DNA of 55,916 nucleotides from Actinomycetes bacterium (GTDB lineage: Bacteria > Actinomycetota > Actinomycetes > Actinomycetales > Dermatophilaceae): NCBI GenBank assembly GCA_021783215.1, contig JAJXUB010000004.1:1-55916 (forward strand), read 5' to 3'. The notes below the pieces were generated by a model. That model was not told where the DNA came from. It ran no database searches and worked only from the letters and a program-made list of their open reading frames with translations. Within the stretch, counting starts at the first letter, position 1. Each line of letters opens with the position of its first letter. Below, piece by piece: positions 41,515 through 49,943 of the stretch. The position numbers were made by a program, and so were the translations under genes.

Positions 41515-42333
41515 ATGCCCATCTGGCGCCGTCGCCCACGGGACCCCGAAGGGCGGATGACGCTCGCCGAGCATCTGCGCGAGCTCCGCAACCGGCTCGT
41601 CAAGGCGGCCATCGCGGTCGTCGCAGGCACCGTCGCCGGGTGGTTCCTCTACGACAGGGTCTACCTGCTCCTTCGCGAGCCGCTCGACCACTACATCCGG
41701 GTCCACCCCGATCGCGCGGGTGACGTCAAGCTCATCCTCAACGGGATCACGACGGCCTTCTCGCTCCAGCTCAACGTCGCCATCTTCATCGGGCTCATCA
41801 TCTCCAGCCCCGCGTGGCTCTACCAGGCGTGGGCGTTCATCGTCCCCGGGCTGACGACGAAGGAAAGGCGGATCTCGGTTGCGTTCATCGCGGCCAGCGT
41901 CCCGCTCTTCGTCGTCGGGATCGTCCTGGCCCACTGGTCCCTGCCGCTCGTCGTCGGGGTCCTGCTCAACTTCACCCCGACAGGGGCGGCCAACTTCCAG
42001 AACCTGTCGGACTACATCTCCTTCGTCACCCGGTTCTCCCTGGGGTTCGGGTTCGCCTTCCTCCTGCCGGTCTTCCTCGTCGCCCTCAACATGATCGGGA
42101 TCCTGCCGAGCCGGACCATGCTGAGGGTGTGGCGGCCGGCCGTGTTCGGGATCTTCGTCTTCGCCGCCATGATGATGCCGACCCCGGACCCCTACTCGAT
42201 GCTTCTCCTCGCGGTGCCGCTCACCATCCTCTACTTTGCGGCGGTGCTCGTGGCCCGGCTGCTCGACCGCCGGAAGTCGACCAGGCGCCTTGACTGGCTC
42301 GACGTCGACGACGAGCACGCCTCGTCCCTCTGA
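41515..42333 (+). CDS. tatC: Sec-independent translocase subunit TatC
   Basis: A 272-residue protein with six membrane helices that binds twin-arginine signal peptides. Conserved features are MTLAEHLRELRNRL near the N-terminus, PAWLYQAWAFIVPGLTTKER, FLLPVFLVALNMIGI and PTPDPYSMLLLAVP. No tatB lies nearby, as usual in actinobacteria where it is separate. Starts 21 nt after tatA. Confidence 0.96.
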   Translation: MPIWRRRPRDPEGRMTLAEHLRELRNRLVKAAIAVVAGTVAGWFLYDRVYLLLREPLDHYIRVHPDRAGDVKLILNGITTAFSLQLNVAIFIGLIISSPAWLYQAWAFIVPGLTTKERRISVAFIAASVPLFVVGIVLAHWSLPLVVGVLLNFTPTGAANFQNLSDYISFVTRFSLGFGFAFLLPVFLVALNMIGILPSRTMLRVWRPAVFGIFVFAAMMMPTPDPYSMLLLAVPLTILYFAAVLVARLLDRRKSTRRLDWLDVDDEHASSL

Positions 42334-42354
42334 GACGTCCGTTAGGGTCCCCCC

Positions 42355-43236
42355 ATGCGGTACGGGATCATCGTGAACCCCACGGCGGGGAAGGACACCG
42401 GCTCCCACATCGGCCTCGAGGCAACGAGGCTGCTCCGGGCGGCCGGTCACGATCTCCTCGACCTGTCCGCCCTCGACGCCGAGGGCGCCCTTGCCCGTGC
42501 CAGGGAGGCCATCGGCGCGCGCTCCATCGACGCGCTCGTCGTCGCCGGCGGCGACGGTATGGCACACCTCGGCGTCAACGCCTGCGCGGGAACCGGGGTG
42601 CCGCTCGGGATCGTCGCCGCCGGGACCGGCAACGACATCGCCCGCGAGCTCGGCTTGCCGGTCCGGGATGCGGCGAAGTCCGTCGAGCGGATCGTCGAGG
42701 ACCGGGTCCGCCATATCGACGCGGGTCGCCTCCTGTCCGACGGGCACGAACGGTGGTTCCTCGGGGCCCTGGCCGCGGGCTTCGACGCCGTCGTCAACGA
42801 GCGGGCCAACACGTGGCGGTGGCCGAAGGGCCAGATGCGCTACAACCTCGCGATCGCCCGCGAGCTGCCCGGCTTCCGGGCGATCCCGTACGTCCTGACC
42901 ATCGACGGCGTCCGGCGCGAGGTCGACGCGATGCTCGTCGCCGTCGGCAACGCGCCGGCCTACGGAGGGGGCATGCGGATCGTCCCCGACGCGCAGTTCG
43001 ACGACGGGCTCTTCGACATCCTCATCCTCCACAAGCTCTCGATACCCGGCTTCGTCCGGGTCTTCCCCAAGGTCTTCTCGGGACGGCACACGACCCACCC
43101 GAAGGTCGAGATCATCCAGGGCCGCTCCGTGCGGATCGAGGCGACGGGGATCGTCTCCTACGCCGACGGCGAACGGTTCGCCGCCCTGCCGGTCGATCTC
43201 GAGGTCGTCCCCGACGCGCTGGGAGTCCTGGCCTAG
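42355..43236 (+). CDS. diacylglycerol/sphingosine kinase-family lipid kinase
   Basis: A 293-residue DagK/YegS-type kinase. The nucleotide motif VVAGGDGMAHLGVNA and the downstream GIVAAGTGNDIARELGLP are intact, and the N-terminus has IVNPTAGK. It phosphorylates a lipid alcohol, most likely diacylglycerol. TAGGGT at 42343-42348 lies 6 nt before the ATG. Confidence 0.93.
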   Translation: MRYGIIVNPTAGKDTGSHIGLEATRLLRAAGHDLLDLSALDAEGALARAREAIGARSIDALVVAGGDGMAHLGVNACAGTGVPLGIVAAGTGNDIARELGLPVRDAAKSVERIVEDRVRHIDAGRLLSDGHERWFLGALAAGFDAVVNERANTWRWPKGQMRYNLAIARELPGFRAIPYVLTIDGVRREVDAMLVAVGNAPAYGGGMRIVPDAQFDDGLFDILILHKLSIPGFVRVFPKVFSGRHTTHPKVEIIQGRSVRIEATGIVSYADGERFAALPVDLEVVPDALGVLA

Positions 43237-43245
43237 CCTGGGCCC

Positions 43246-46023
43246 ATGGCGGACGGTGAGGGGACCGGGGAGCTGCTCCGCTTCGCCGACACGATGCCGT
43301 TCCCGCTCGACCCCTTCCAGGCCGAGGCGTGCGCCGCGGTCGAGGCCGGCCGAGGCGTCCTCGTCGCCGCGCCGACCGGGGCGGGCAAGACCGTCGTCGG
43401 GGAGTTCGCCGTCCACCTCGCCCTCGCAACCGGACGGAAGGCGTTCTACACGACGCCGATCAAGGCCTTGTCGAACCAGAAGTTCCACGACCTCGCGCAG
43501 CGGCACGGCGTCGGCCGCGTCGGTCTGCTCACGGGCGATGTCTCCGTCAACGGGGACGCGCCCATCGTCGTCATGACGACGGAGGTGCTCCGGAACATGC
43601 TGTATGCCGGTTCGCCCACCCTCGCCGGCCTCGGGTTCGTCGTCATGGATGAGGTCCACTACCTCGCCGACCGGTTCAGGGGCGCCGTGTGGGAGGAGGT
43701 CATCATCCACCTCCCCATGGACGTCCAGGTCGTGTCGCTCTCGGCGACCGTGAGCAACGCCGAGGAGTTCGGCGACTGGCTCGCGCAGGTCCGGGGCAAC
43801 ACCGACGTCGTCGTCTCCGAGGTCCGGCCGGTTCCCCTGTGGCAGCACATGCTCGTCGGCCGCCAGCTGTACGACCTGTTCGCCGACGGTGGTCCGCCCC
43901 CGTCCGGCAGCACCCCGCGGATCGACCCCGACCTGGCCCGGGCCGTCCGGAACGCCGAACAGCGTGACCGGCTCACGTCGACACACCGGGACGCCCCCGG
44001 GACGCGTGGCGGGCGCGCTGGTCACCGGGCCCCGGCGGGCCGAGGGCGCGTGGGGACGTCCGGACGCCTCGGCGCCGTTCGCCCCGGTCGGCCGGGCGGG
44101 GGCGCGAGCCGCGCCGAGGTGGTCCGCGAGCTGGACCGCGGTGCCCTCCTTCCCGCGATCGTCTTCGTCTTCAGCCGGGTCGGATGCGACGCGGCGGTCG
44201 GGCAGCTCCTGCGGGACGGCATACGCCTCATCCCCGAGAGGGAGGGCAAGCGGAACCGGCGCCTCGTCGAGGAGCGCCTCGAGCCGATCGCGGAGGAGGA
44301 CCTCGCCGTCCTCGGTTACTGGGACCTCCTCGACGGCGTCGAGCGCGGGTTCGCCGCCCATCACGCGGGCATGCTGCCGCTCTTCCGGGAGGTCGTCGAG
44401 GAGCTGTTCACCGAGGGCCGCATCCGGGTCGTCTACGCCACCGAGACCCTCGCCCTCGGCATCAACATGCCGGCCCGAACCGTCGTGCTCGAACGGCTCG
44501 TCAAGTTCAACGGAGAGACGCATGCCCAGGTCACGCCGGCGGAGTACACGCAGCTGACCGGACGCGCGGGCCGCCGGGGCATCGACATCGAGGGCCACGC
44601 CGTCGTCCAGTGGGCGCGCGGCCTCGACCCGACGGCGGTCGCCGGGCTCGCGTCGACCCGGACCTATCCGCTCCGCTCGTCCTTCCGTCCGACGTACAAC
44701 ATGGCCGTCAACCTCGTCGCGCAGGTCGGCCGCGACCGCGCCCGCGAGATCCTTCAGACGTCCTTCGCGCAGTTCCAGGCGGACCGGTCCGTCGTCGGGC
44801 TCGCGACGTCCGCCCGGCGCAACGCCGAGGTCCTCGCCGGGTACGCCGACGCCATGAAGTGCCATCTCGGCGACTTCGCCGAGTATGCCGCGCTGCGCCG
44901 CGACCTGGGCCGGCTCGAGAAGGAGGGTGCCAAGCGCCGGTCGGCATCGATCCGGGCCGAGGCCGTGCTCAGCCTGGGCGCCCTGGAGACCGGCGACATC
45001 ATCCGCGTCCCCTCGGGGCGCCGGGCCGGATGGGCCGTCGTCGTCGTGCCGGATGCCGGACGTCCCGGGCACGCGCCATCGCCGAGCGTCGTCACCGAGG
45101 ACCGGCAGCTGCGCCGGCTCACGGCGTCCGACGTCCCTTCGCCTGTTAGCGCGGTGGCCCGGATGAAGGTGCCGAAGCATGTCAACGTGAAGTCGCCGAA
45201 GGCGCGGCGCGACCTGGTCAGCGCCCTCCGCACCGCCCTCCCGCCGGACCTTCCGCCGGTGCGCAGGGGGACCGTCCAGGAGGACCCCGACGAGCGCATC
45301 GAGGCGCTACGGCGGCAGATCCGGGCGCACCCGTGTCATCGGTGCCCGGACCGCGAGACGCACGCGCGGTGGGGCGAGCGCTGGCTGCGACTGGGCGAGG
45401 AGAGTGCCGCGCTCTCGCGCCGGGTGGAGGGCCGCACCAACTCGGTGGCGCGGACGTTCGACCGGATCTGCGGGTTGTTGGCCGACCTCGGCTACCTCAG
45501 CGATGACGGGTCGGTCATCACCGACCGGGGTTCGGTCCTCCGGCGCCTCTATGCCGAGAAGGACCTCCTCGCCGGGGAGGCCATGCTCCGCGGCACGTGG
45601 CGCCGGCTCGACCCGCCGGCCCTCGCCGCCGTCGTGTCGACCCTCATCCACGAGCCGCGCGGCGGCGACACGGACGTCCAGCCGCGGATGCCGACGGACG
45701 ACGTCGCGCTCGCCGTGGGCGAGATGGAGCGCGTGTGGGGCGAGATCGAGGAGCGCGAGGAGGCCGCCTCGCTGCCAGCCACGGGCAAGCCCGACGGCGG
45801 GATCGCCTGGATGGTCCATCGGTGGGCCTCGGGTCAGCGGCTCGACGTCGTCCTGCGGGGGGGCGAGATGGCTGCGGGGGACTTCGTCCGCCGGTGCAAG
45901 CAGGTCGTCGACCTCCTCGACCAGATCGCCGACGCGACCGACGACGACCGGCTCCGTCGAACGGCCCGGCAGGCCGTCGACGCCGTGCTCCGGGGGGTTG
46001 TCGCCGCCGACCGCCTCGACTGA
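43246..46023 (+). CDS. Ski2/Mtr4-like DEAD/DEAH-box helicase (HelY)
   Basis: A 925-residue superfamily 2 helicase. Walker A is APTGAGKT (about residues 44-51), motif II is DEVH in VMDEVHYLAD (about 135), motif III is SATVSN, and the second RecA domain has YATETLALGINMPART with QLTGRAGRRGID. A C-terminal helical region resembles the DSHCT domain. Such proteins unwind RNA in decay. Between residues 235 and 285 lies a low-complexity Arg/Gly-rich linker that aligns poorly. TAGCCT at 43234-43239 overlaps the previous stop and is 6 nt before the ATG. Confidence 0.95.
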   Translation: MADGEGTGELLRFADTMPFPLDPFQAEACAAVEAGRGVLVAAPTGAGKTVVGEFAVHLALATGRKAFYTTPIKALSNQKFHDLAQRHGVGRVGLLTGDVSVNGDAPIVVMTTEVLRNMLYAGSPTLAGLGFVVMDEVHYLADRFRGAVWEEVIIHLPMDVQVVSLSATVSNAEEFGDWLAQVRGNTDVVVSEVRPVPLWQHMLVGRQLYDLFADGGPPPSGSTPRIDPDLARAVRNAEQRDRLTSTHRDAPGTRGGRAGHRAPAGRGRVGTSGRLGAVRPGRPGGGASRAEVVRELDRGALLPAIVFVFSRVGCDAAVGQLLRDGIRLIPEREGKRNRRLVEERLEPIAEEDLAVLGYWDLLDGVERGFAAHHAGMLPLFREVVEELFTEGRIRVVYATETLALGINMPARTVVLERLVKFNGETHAQVTPAEYTQLTGRAGRRGIDIEGHAVVQWARGLDPTAVAGLASTRTYPLRSSFRPTYNMAVNLVAQVGRDRAREILQTSFAQFQADRSVVGLATSARRNAEVLAGYADAMKCHLGDFAEYAALRRDLGRLEKEGAKRRSASIRAEAVLSLGALETGDIIRVPSGRRAGWAVVVVPDAGRPGHAPSPSVVTEDRQLRRLTASDVPSPVSAVARMKVPKHVNVKSPKARRDLVSALRTALPPDLPPVRRGTVQEDPDERIEALRRQIRAHPCHRCPDRETHARWGERWLRLGEESAALSRRVEGRTNSVARTFDRICGLLADLGYLSDDGSVITDRGSVLRRLYAEKDLLAGEAMLRGTWRRLDPPALAAVVSTLIHEPRGGDTDVQPRMPTDDVALAVGEMERVWGEIEEREEAASLPATGKPDGGIAWMVHRWASGQRLDVVLRGGEMAAGDFVRRCKQVVDLLDQIADATDDDRLRRTARQAVDAVLRGVVAADRLD

Positions 46024-46049
46024 GGTCCACGGGGGGCTGCGACCCGTCG

Positions 46050-47033
46050 TCAGATCCCGAGGGCGTTCAGGACGCGGTTGACGGTGTTCGTCAGCCCGTA
46101 GCCGCTCGCGAGGCGGCTCATGAGGGCCGCGTCGGCGACGGAGGCCGGCCGTCGCAGGTCCGCCCCGGCGGGCACCGGGGCGTCGAGGGCCACGGCGACG
46201 ACGCGCGGTGCCACGTCGAGGTAGTCCCTGCCCTCCTCGAGCCGCGCCCGCTGGGCGCCCTTGATCGCCGGGTCCCCACGGTCGACGGCCGCGCGAAGCC
46301 GTTCGAGACTGCCGTACGCCGTGATGAGGGCGGCCGCCGTCTTCTCGCCGATGCCTCGGACCCCGGGCAGCCCGTCGCTGGTGTCGCCCCGCAGCACCGA
46401 CATGTCGAGATACGCCGCGCCGTCACGGACCCCGTACGACTCGCGCAGGTAGGCCTGGTCGACGACGACGGCGTCGCGGACCCCGGATCGGGCCGTGTAG
46501 AGGATGCGCACGGGTGCCGCGTCGTCGACGAGCTGGAACAGGTCCCGGTCCCCGGTGACGACGTCGACGGGCATACGGCCCCGGTATGCGGCGCACAGGG
46601 TGCCGATGACGTCGTCCGCCTCGTAGCCGTCCGCGCCGACGCGGGCGATGCCGAGCGCGGCGAGCACGTCGACAATGACCGGCACCTGGGGCTCGAGGTC
46701 GTTGGGGACCGCCTCGGCGAGCCCACCGGTCGCCGGGTGCGCCTGGTCCGGAACCTCGCCCACGGGGACGGCTGCGGCGGGCGCCGCGACGCGGTGCGCC
46801 TTGTAGGAGGGGATGAGGTCGACCCGCCACTGCGGCCGCCAGTCGTTGTCCCAGCAGGCGACGAGATGCGTGGGGGAGTGTTGCTGGACGAGGGTCGCCA
46901 GCATGTCGAGGAAGCCGCGCACGGCGTTCGTCGGAGGTTCGGACGGGCTGCGACGCTGGTCCGGAACGCCGTAGAAGGCGCGGAAATACAACGACGCGGC
47001 GTCGAGCAGCAGGAGGCGGTCGTCCGTCGGCAT
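46050..47033 (-). CDS. 5'-3' exonuclease of the DNA polymerase I N-domain type
   Basis: A 327-residue stand-alone flap nuclease. The acidic metal ligands are visible in LLLLDAASLYFRAFYG, ADGYEADDVIGTL and VVTGDRDLFQLV. The helix-hairpin-helix segment is DGLPGVRGIGEKTAAALI. It removes RNA primers or flaps and backs up DNA polymerase I. ATG 47033 follows TAGGCT by 6 nt. Confidence 0.92.
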   Translation of the reverse strand: MPTDDRLLLLDAASLYFRAFYGVPDQRRSPSEPPTNAVRGFLDMLATLVQQHSPTHLVACWDNDWRPQWRVDLIPSYKAHRVAAPAAAVPVGEVPDQAHPATGGLAEAVPNDLEPQVPVIVDVLAALGIARVGADGYEADDVIGTLCAAYRGRMPVDVVTGDRDLFQLVDDAAPVRILYTARSGVRDAVVVDQAYLRESYGVRDGAAYLDMSVLRGDTSDGLPGVRGIGEKTAAALITAYGSLERLRAAVDRGDPAIKGAQRARLEEGRDYLDVAPRVVAVALDAPVPAGADLRRPASVADAALMSRLASGYGLTNTVNRVLNALGI

Positions 47034-47126
47034 ACCTCGAGCCTAGGGGTGCCTCGGGCTCGCTTCCCCGCTCCGCAGACGCCACGGAGGCAAGGCCCGG
47101 CGCGCGTCGCCGGTGGGGCCGGGGGT

Positions 47127-47360
47127 TCAGCGGGGCGACGTGCCGTTGCGGCCGACGGCGAAGTAGGCCATGGGAAGGACCCCGGCGGAGTTGACGACGC
47201 CGAGTGCCGTCGCCCACACCGCCTTGCGTCCACGGATCTGGCTCGCCGGGCGCCGCGAGAGGTCGACGAGGGCAGCGATCCGCAGCCCCACGTCGAGAAC
47301 GCCCCCGACAACGACCCATCCTCTGGTCTGCTTGCTGAGCTGGTTCCACCTCGTGGCCAT
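47127..47360 (-). CDS. small membrane protein, PLDc_N-like
   Basis: A 77-residue protein with two hydrophobic segments, WVVVGGVLDVGLRIAALVDL and ALGVVNSAGVLPMAYFAVG, joined by an RRPASQIRGRKAVW loop. This resembles the phospholipase-D-nuclease N-terminal domain found alone in many actinobacterial membrane proteins. Function unknown. ATG 47360 is taken; in-frame starts lie a few codons upstream (for example ATG 47369). Confidence 0.72.
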   Translation of the reverse strand: MATRWNQLSKQTRGWVVVGGVLDVGLRIAALVDLSRRPASQIRGRKAVWATALGVVNSAGVLPMAYFAVGRNGTSPR

Positions 47361-47435
47361 GCTCACCATCATGCCCCTGGCGCCGCGTCGCCGCGCCGTC
47401 GCGTCCTGCGACGGACCGGTGCGTAGGCTGGCCGC

Positions 47436-47858
47436 GTGGAAGAGATCGACCGGCGCATCGTCGAACACCTGCGCGCCGACGGGCGGATGAGCTACACCGA
47501 CCTGGGCCGGGCGATGGGGCTGTCGACGTCCGCCGTGCACCAGCGCGTTCGCCGGCTCGAGGAACGGGGCGTGCTCACCGGCTACTCCGCCCGCGTCGAC
47601 CATGCGGCCCTCGGCACGCCGATGACCGCGTTCATGTCGATCACGCCGCTCGACCCCGGGGCGCCCGACGACATCCCCGAGCGCCTGCGCCACCTCGGCG
47701 AGGTCGAGGCGTGCTACTCGGTCGCCGGCGACGAGAACTACATCCTCAAGGTGCGCGTCGCCGGCCCCGTCGCCCTCGAGGAGCTCATCGCCCGCGTCCG
47801 CGGGTCGGCGAACGTCGCAACCCGGACGACGGTCGTCCTGTCGACACCCTGGGAGTGA
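47436..47858 (+). CDS. Lrp/AsnC-family transcriptional regulator
   Basis: A 140-residue feast/famine regulator: N-terminal helix-turn-helix (MSYTDLGRAMGLSTSAVHQR) and C-terminal RAM ligand domain (EVEACYSVAGDENYILKVRV). Such proteins sense amino acids, often Lys, Leu or Asn. It lies 2.0 kb from kamA and is the only amino-acid-responsive regulator in the window, so it is a candidate controller of the lysine cluster. GTG 47436 follows TAGGCT by 6 nt. Confidence 0.93.
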   Translation: MEEIDRRIVEHLRADGRMSYTDLGRAMGLSTSAVHQRVRRLEERGVLTGYSARVDHAALGTPMTAFMSITPLDPGAPDDIPERLRHLGEVEACYSVAGDENYILKVRVAGPVALEELIARVRGSANVATRTTVVLSTPWE

Positions 47859-47883
47859 GGTCGGCTCCAGCGGACTTCGCCTC

Positions 47884-48381
47884 TCAGCGTCGGGCGATCG
47901 GCGCATAGGTCGCCCGCGTGACCCGGCACAGGTCGTCGGGGTCGATCCCGATGTCGAACCCCCGTCGCCCACCGGAGACCCAGATGACCCGGAGGCCACG
48001 GGCGGACTCATCGAGCACCGTCGGCAGTGAACGCTTGTGGCCGACGGGGGAGATCCCGCCGACGACGTAGCCGGTCACGCGCTCGGCGAGGGCCGGGTCG
48101 CACATGGCGACCTTCTTCAGGCCCAGCGCCGCGGCGACCGCCTTGAGGTCGAGGCGCGCGTCGACGGGGACGATCCCGACCCCGAGGTGGCCGTCACCGT
48201 CGACGAGAAGGGTCTTGAAGACGGTCGCCGGGTCGAGGCCGAGGGCGGTCGCGGCTTCGAGCCCGAAGGAGCCGACGGACGGGTCGTGCTCGTAGGTCCT
48301 CGGCTCGAACGCCACGTCGGCCCGGGTGAGTGCGACCGTGGCCGGGGTACCCGGGGTACCCGGGGTGTCCTTGCGCGGCAT
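47884..48381 (-). CDS. YbaK/EbsC-type aminoacyl-tRNA deacylase
   Basis: A 165-residue editing enzyme that hydrolyses Cys-tRNA-Pro made in error by prolyl-tRNA synthetase. Visible features are VFKTLLVDGDG with the active-site Lys, KKVAMCDPALAERVTGYVVGGISPVGH and the final FDIGIDPDDL. The N-terminus holds a Thr-Pro-Gly tandem. ATG 48381 is chosen because TACGGT is 7 nt upstream; a GTG at 48390 lies inside that element. Confidence 0.9.
   Translation of the reverse strand: MPRKDTPGTPGTPATVALTRADVAFEPRTYEHDPSVGSFGLEAATALGLDPATVFKTLLVDGDGHLGVGIVPVDARLDLKAVAAALGLKKVAMCDPALAERVTGYVVGGISPVGHKRSLPTVLDESARGLRVIWVSGGRRGFDIGIDPDDLCRVTRATYAPIARR
48342..48368. repeat. 9-bp tandem repeat, three units
   Basis: Two exact CCGGGGTAC units and one variant (CCGGGGTGT) in a row. 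On the minus strand they encode Thr-Pro-Gly repeats at the start of the YbaK-type protein. They are a likely slippage site. Confidence 0.8.
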
Positions 48382-48409
48382 ACGCGCCACCGTAGGCCGG
48401 ACGTCGCCG

Positions 48410-49858
48410 TCAGGGAACGAGGCTCGCCTCCCGGGATGCGGCGGCAGCCTTCGTGTTCGTCTCGTGTGTCGCGGCGGCGTCGTGCTGCTCGCGCCACCAC
48501 TCCTGGCCCGCCGCCGGGAGGGTGTGGATCGGGTCGTAGTAGACGTACTGGCGCGAGAGGGCGGCGACGTCCTCGGCCTCGATGGAGGTCCGGTAGTTCT
48601 TCCGCCAGAACGACATGCCCTTCTCCGTGTCGTAGCTGTCGACCTGGTGGACCCACCGCTTGCCGACGAACGGGACGTCGCAGACGATCCGAGGCGTCGC
48701 GAAGCCCGGCAGGTAGCCCATGATCGCGTGCTGGAGCCCCTGCGCCTGCCTGAGGGACAGCCGCCAGTGCTCGCTGAACGGGATCATGTCGCACATGTAG
48801 AAGTAGTACGGCTGGATCATCGCGTCGTCCTGGAGCGTGAAACACAGGTCGAGCAGGTCCTTCGGCGTCGCGTTGACCCCACGCATGAGGACGCCCTGGT
48901 TGCGCACGGCGCCGACGCCGGCGGCGATCATCGCCTTGGCGGCCTTCGCGACGAGTGGGGTCACCGACTGGGCGGCGTTGACGTGGGTGTGGACGGCGAG
49001 GTTGACGCCGCGCTGGCGGGCGATGAGGGCCACGCGCTCCATCCCCTGGAGGACCTCGTCGGAGAGCCAGTGCTGGGGCAGGCCCATGAGGGCCTTCGTC
49101 GCCAGCCGGACGTCGCGGATGTTGTCGATCCGCAGGAGGCGGTCGAGGAAGGACTCGAGGCTCCTCCACGGCATGTTGGCGACATCACCGCCGGAGACGA
49201 CGACGTCGCGGACCGTCGGCGTCCGCTGAAGGTAGTCGAGCATCGCCGCCTGCCGGTCCATCGGCTTGAGGTCGAACTTCAGCTTGGTCACCTGCGGGGT
49301 GCTGTTGCCGACGAGGTCCATGCGCGTGCAGTGGCCGCAGTACTGCGGGCATGTCGAGAGGAGCTCGGCGAGGACCTTCGTCGGGTAGCGGTGCGTGAGC
49401 CCCTCGGTGACCCACATGTCGTGCTCATGGAGGCTGTCGCGGCTCGCGAACGGGTGAGTCGGCCAGTCGGTCCGCCGGTCCGAGAAGACGGGAAGCATGT
49501 AGCGGCGGACCCGGTCCGCCCGGAAGGCGCGGGTGAAGTCCTCGCCCGCGGCGGGCATCCGGCCGTCGGCCCACATCTCCTCGCTGACCATCGTGTTGAG
49601 CATCTGGGGCGTGACGAGCATCGACATCGTCGCGCGCTCGGCCTGGTCACGGGCCAGGTCGGCGTAGAGCTCGTCGGTGAGGAGGTCGCCCATGAGGGAC
49701 TGGAGCTGGCGGACCGACTTGACGCAGTGGGCACGCTGCCACTGGACGTCGGCCCACTCGGTGGCGGTGACATGGGACCAGCCCGGGAAACGCCGCCAGT
49801 CGGGCTCGACGACGGCCCGTCGCCGGTACGTGTAGGGCTGCTCGATCGCGTCACTCAT
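48410..49858 (-). CDS. kamA: lysine 2,3-aminomutase, divergent KamA
   Basis: A 482-residue radical-SAM, PLP-dependent mutase converting L-lysine to L-beta-lysine, the first step of the cluster pathway. The [4Fe-4S] motif is C170-x3-C174-x2-C177 in CPQYCGHC. Substrate-binding Asp residues appear in YMCDMIPF and VCDVPFVGK. The last motif also carries the presumed PLP Lys, but reads Phe-Val-Gly-Lys where clostridial enzymes have a glycine run. VSGGDV and AVHTHVN are conserved. ATG 49858 is preferred because TATCAT lies 7 nt upstream; ATG 49867 overlaps that element. Divergent from kdd. Confidence 0.9.
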   Translation of the reverse strand: MSDAIEQPYTYRRRAVVEPDWRRFPGWSHVTATEWADVQWQRAHCVKSVRQLQSLMGDLLTDELYADLARDQAERATMSMLVTPQMLNTMVSEEMWADGRMPAAGEDFTRAFRADRVRRYMLPVFSDRRTDWPTHPFASRDSLHEHDMWVTEGLTHRYPTKVLAELLSTCPQYCGHCTRMDLVGNSTPQVTKLKFDLKPMDRQAAMLDYLQRTPTVRDVVVSGGDVANMPWRSLESFLDRLLRIDNIRDVRLATKALMGLPQHWLSDEVLQGMERVALIARQRGVNLAVHTHVNAAQSVTPLVAKAAKAMIAAGVGAVRNQGVLMRGVNATPKDLLDLCFTLQDDAMIQPYYFYMCDMIPFSEHWRLSLRQAQGLQHAIMGYLPGFATPRIVCDVPFVGKRWVHQVDSYDTEKGMSFWRKNYRTSIEAEDVAALSRQYVYYDPIHTLPAAGQEWWREQHDAAATHETNTKAAAASREASLVP

Positions 49859-49865
49859 AAGTGGC

Positions 49866-49871
49866 ATGATA
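49866..49871 (-). promoter_or_regulatory. kamA -10 element (leaderless)
   Basis: TATCAT on the minus strand, 7 nt before the kamA ATG at 49858, with no ribosome-binding site. The inverted repeat 49877-49901 lies directly upstream, between the -10 and the expected -35. Confidence 0.5.
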
Positions 49872-49876
49872 CGAGA

Positions 49877-49901
49877 TGAAGTGAGGTCTACGTACACTTC
49901 A
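49877..49901. promoter_or_regulatory. inverted repeat, possible operator between kamA and kdd
   Basis: TGAAGTG (49877-49883) and CACTTCA (49895-49901) form a perfect 7-bp dyad with an 11-nt spacer in the divergent promoter region. Its place over the kamA promoter suggests repression. The right arm abuts the CAGCCGCAAGAT motif. Confidence 0.55.
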
Positions 49902-49911
49902 GCCGCAAGAT
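49900..49911 (+). promoter_or_regulatory. CAGCCGCAAGAT motif in the kamA/kdd promoter region
   Basis: Twelve bases identical to 51623-51634 in front of kamD. Present here as a single half-site. Likely binding half-site of a regulator shared by both kam promoters. Confidence 0.55.
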
Positions 49912-49943
49912 TTCGCGCCGTTGTCGAGCGAACTGGAGATTCT

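Noticed and set aside
41437-45180. 1247-codon open frame on the minus strand opposite tatC, the lipid kinase and the helicase
   Set aside because: Typical high-GC antisense shadow: low-complexity Asp/Arg/Gly composition and no domains, while the plus strand carries recognisable genes.
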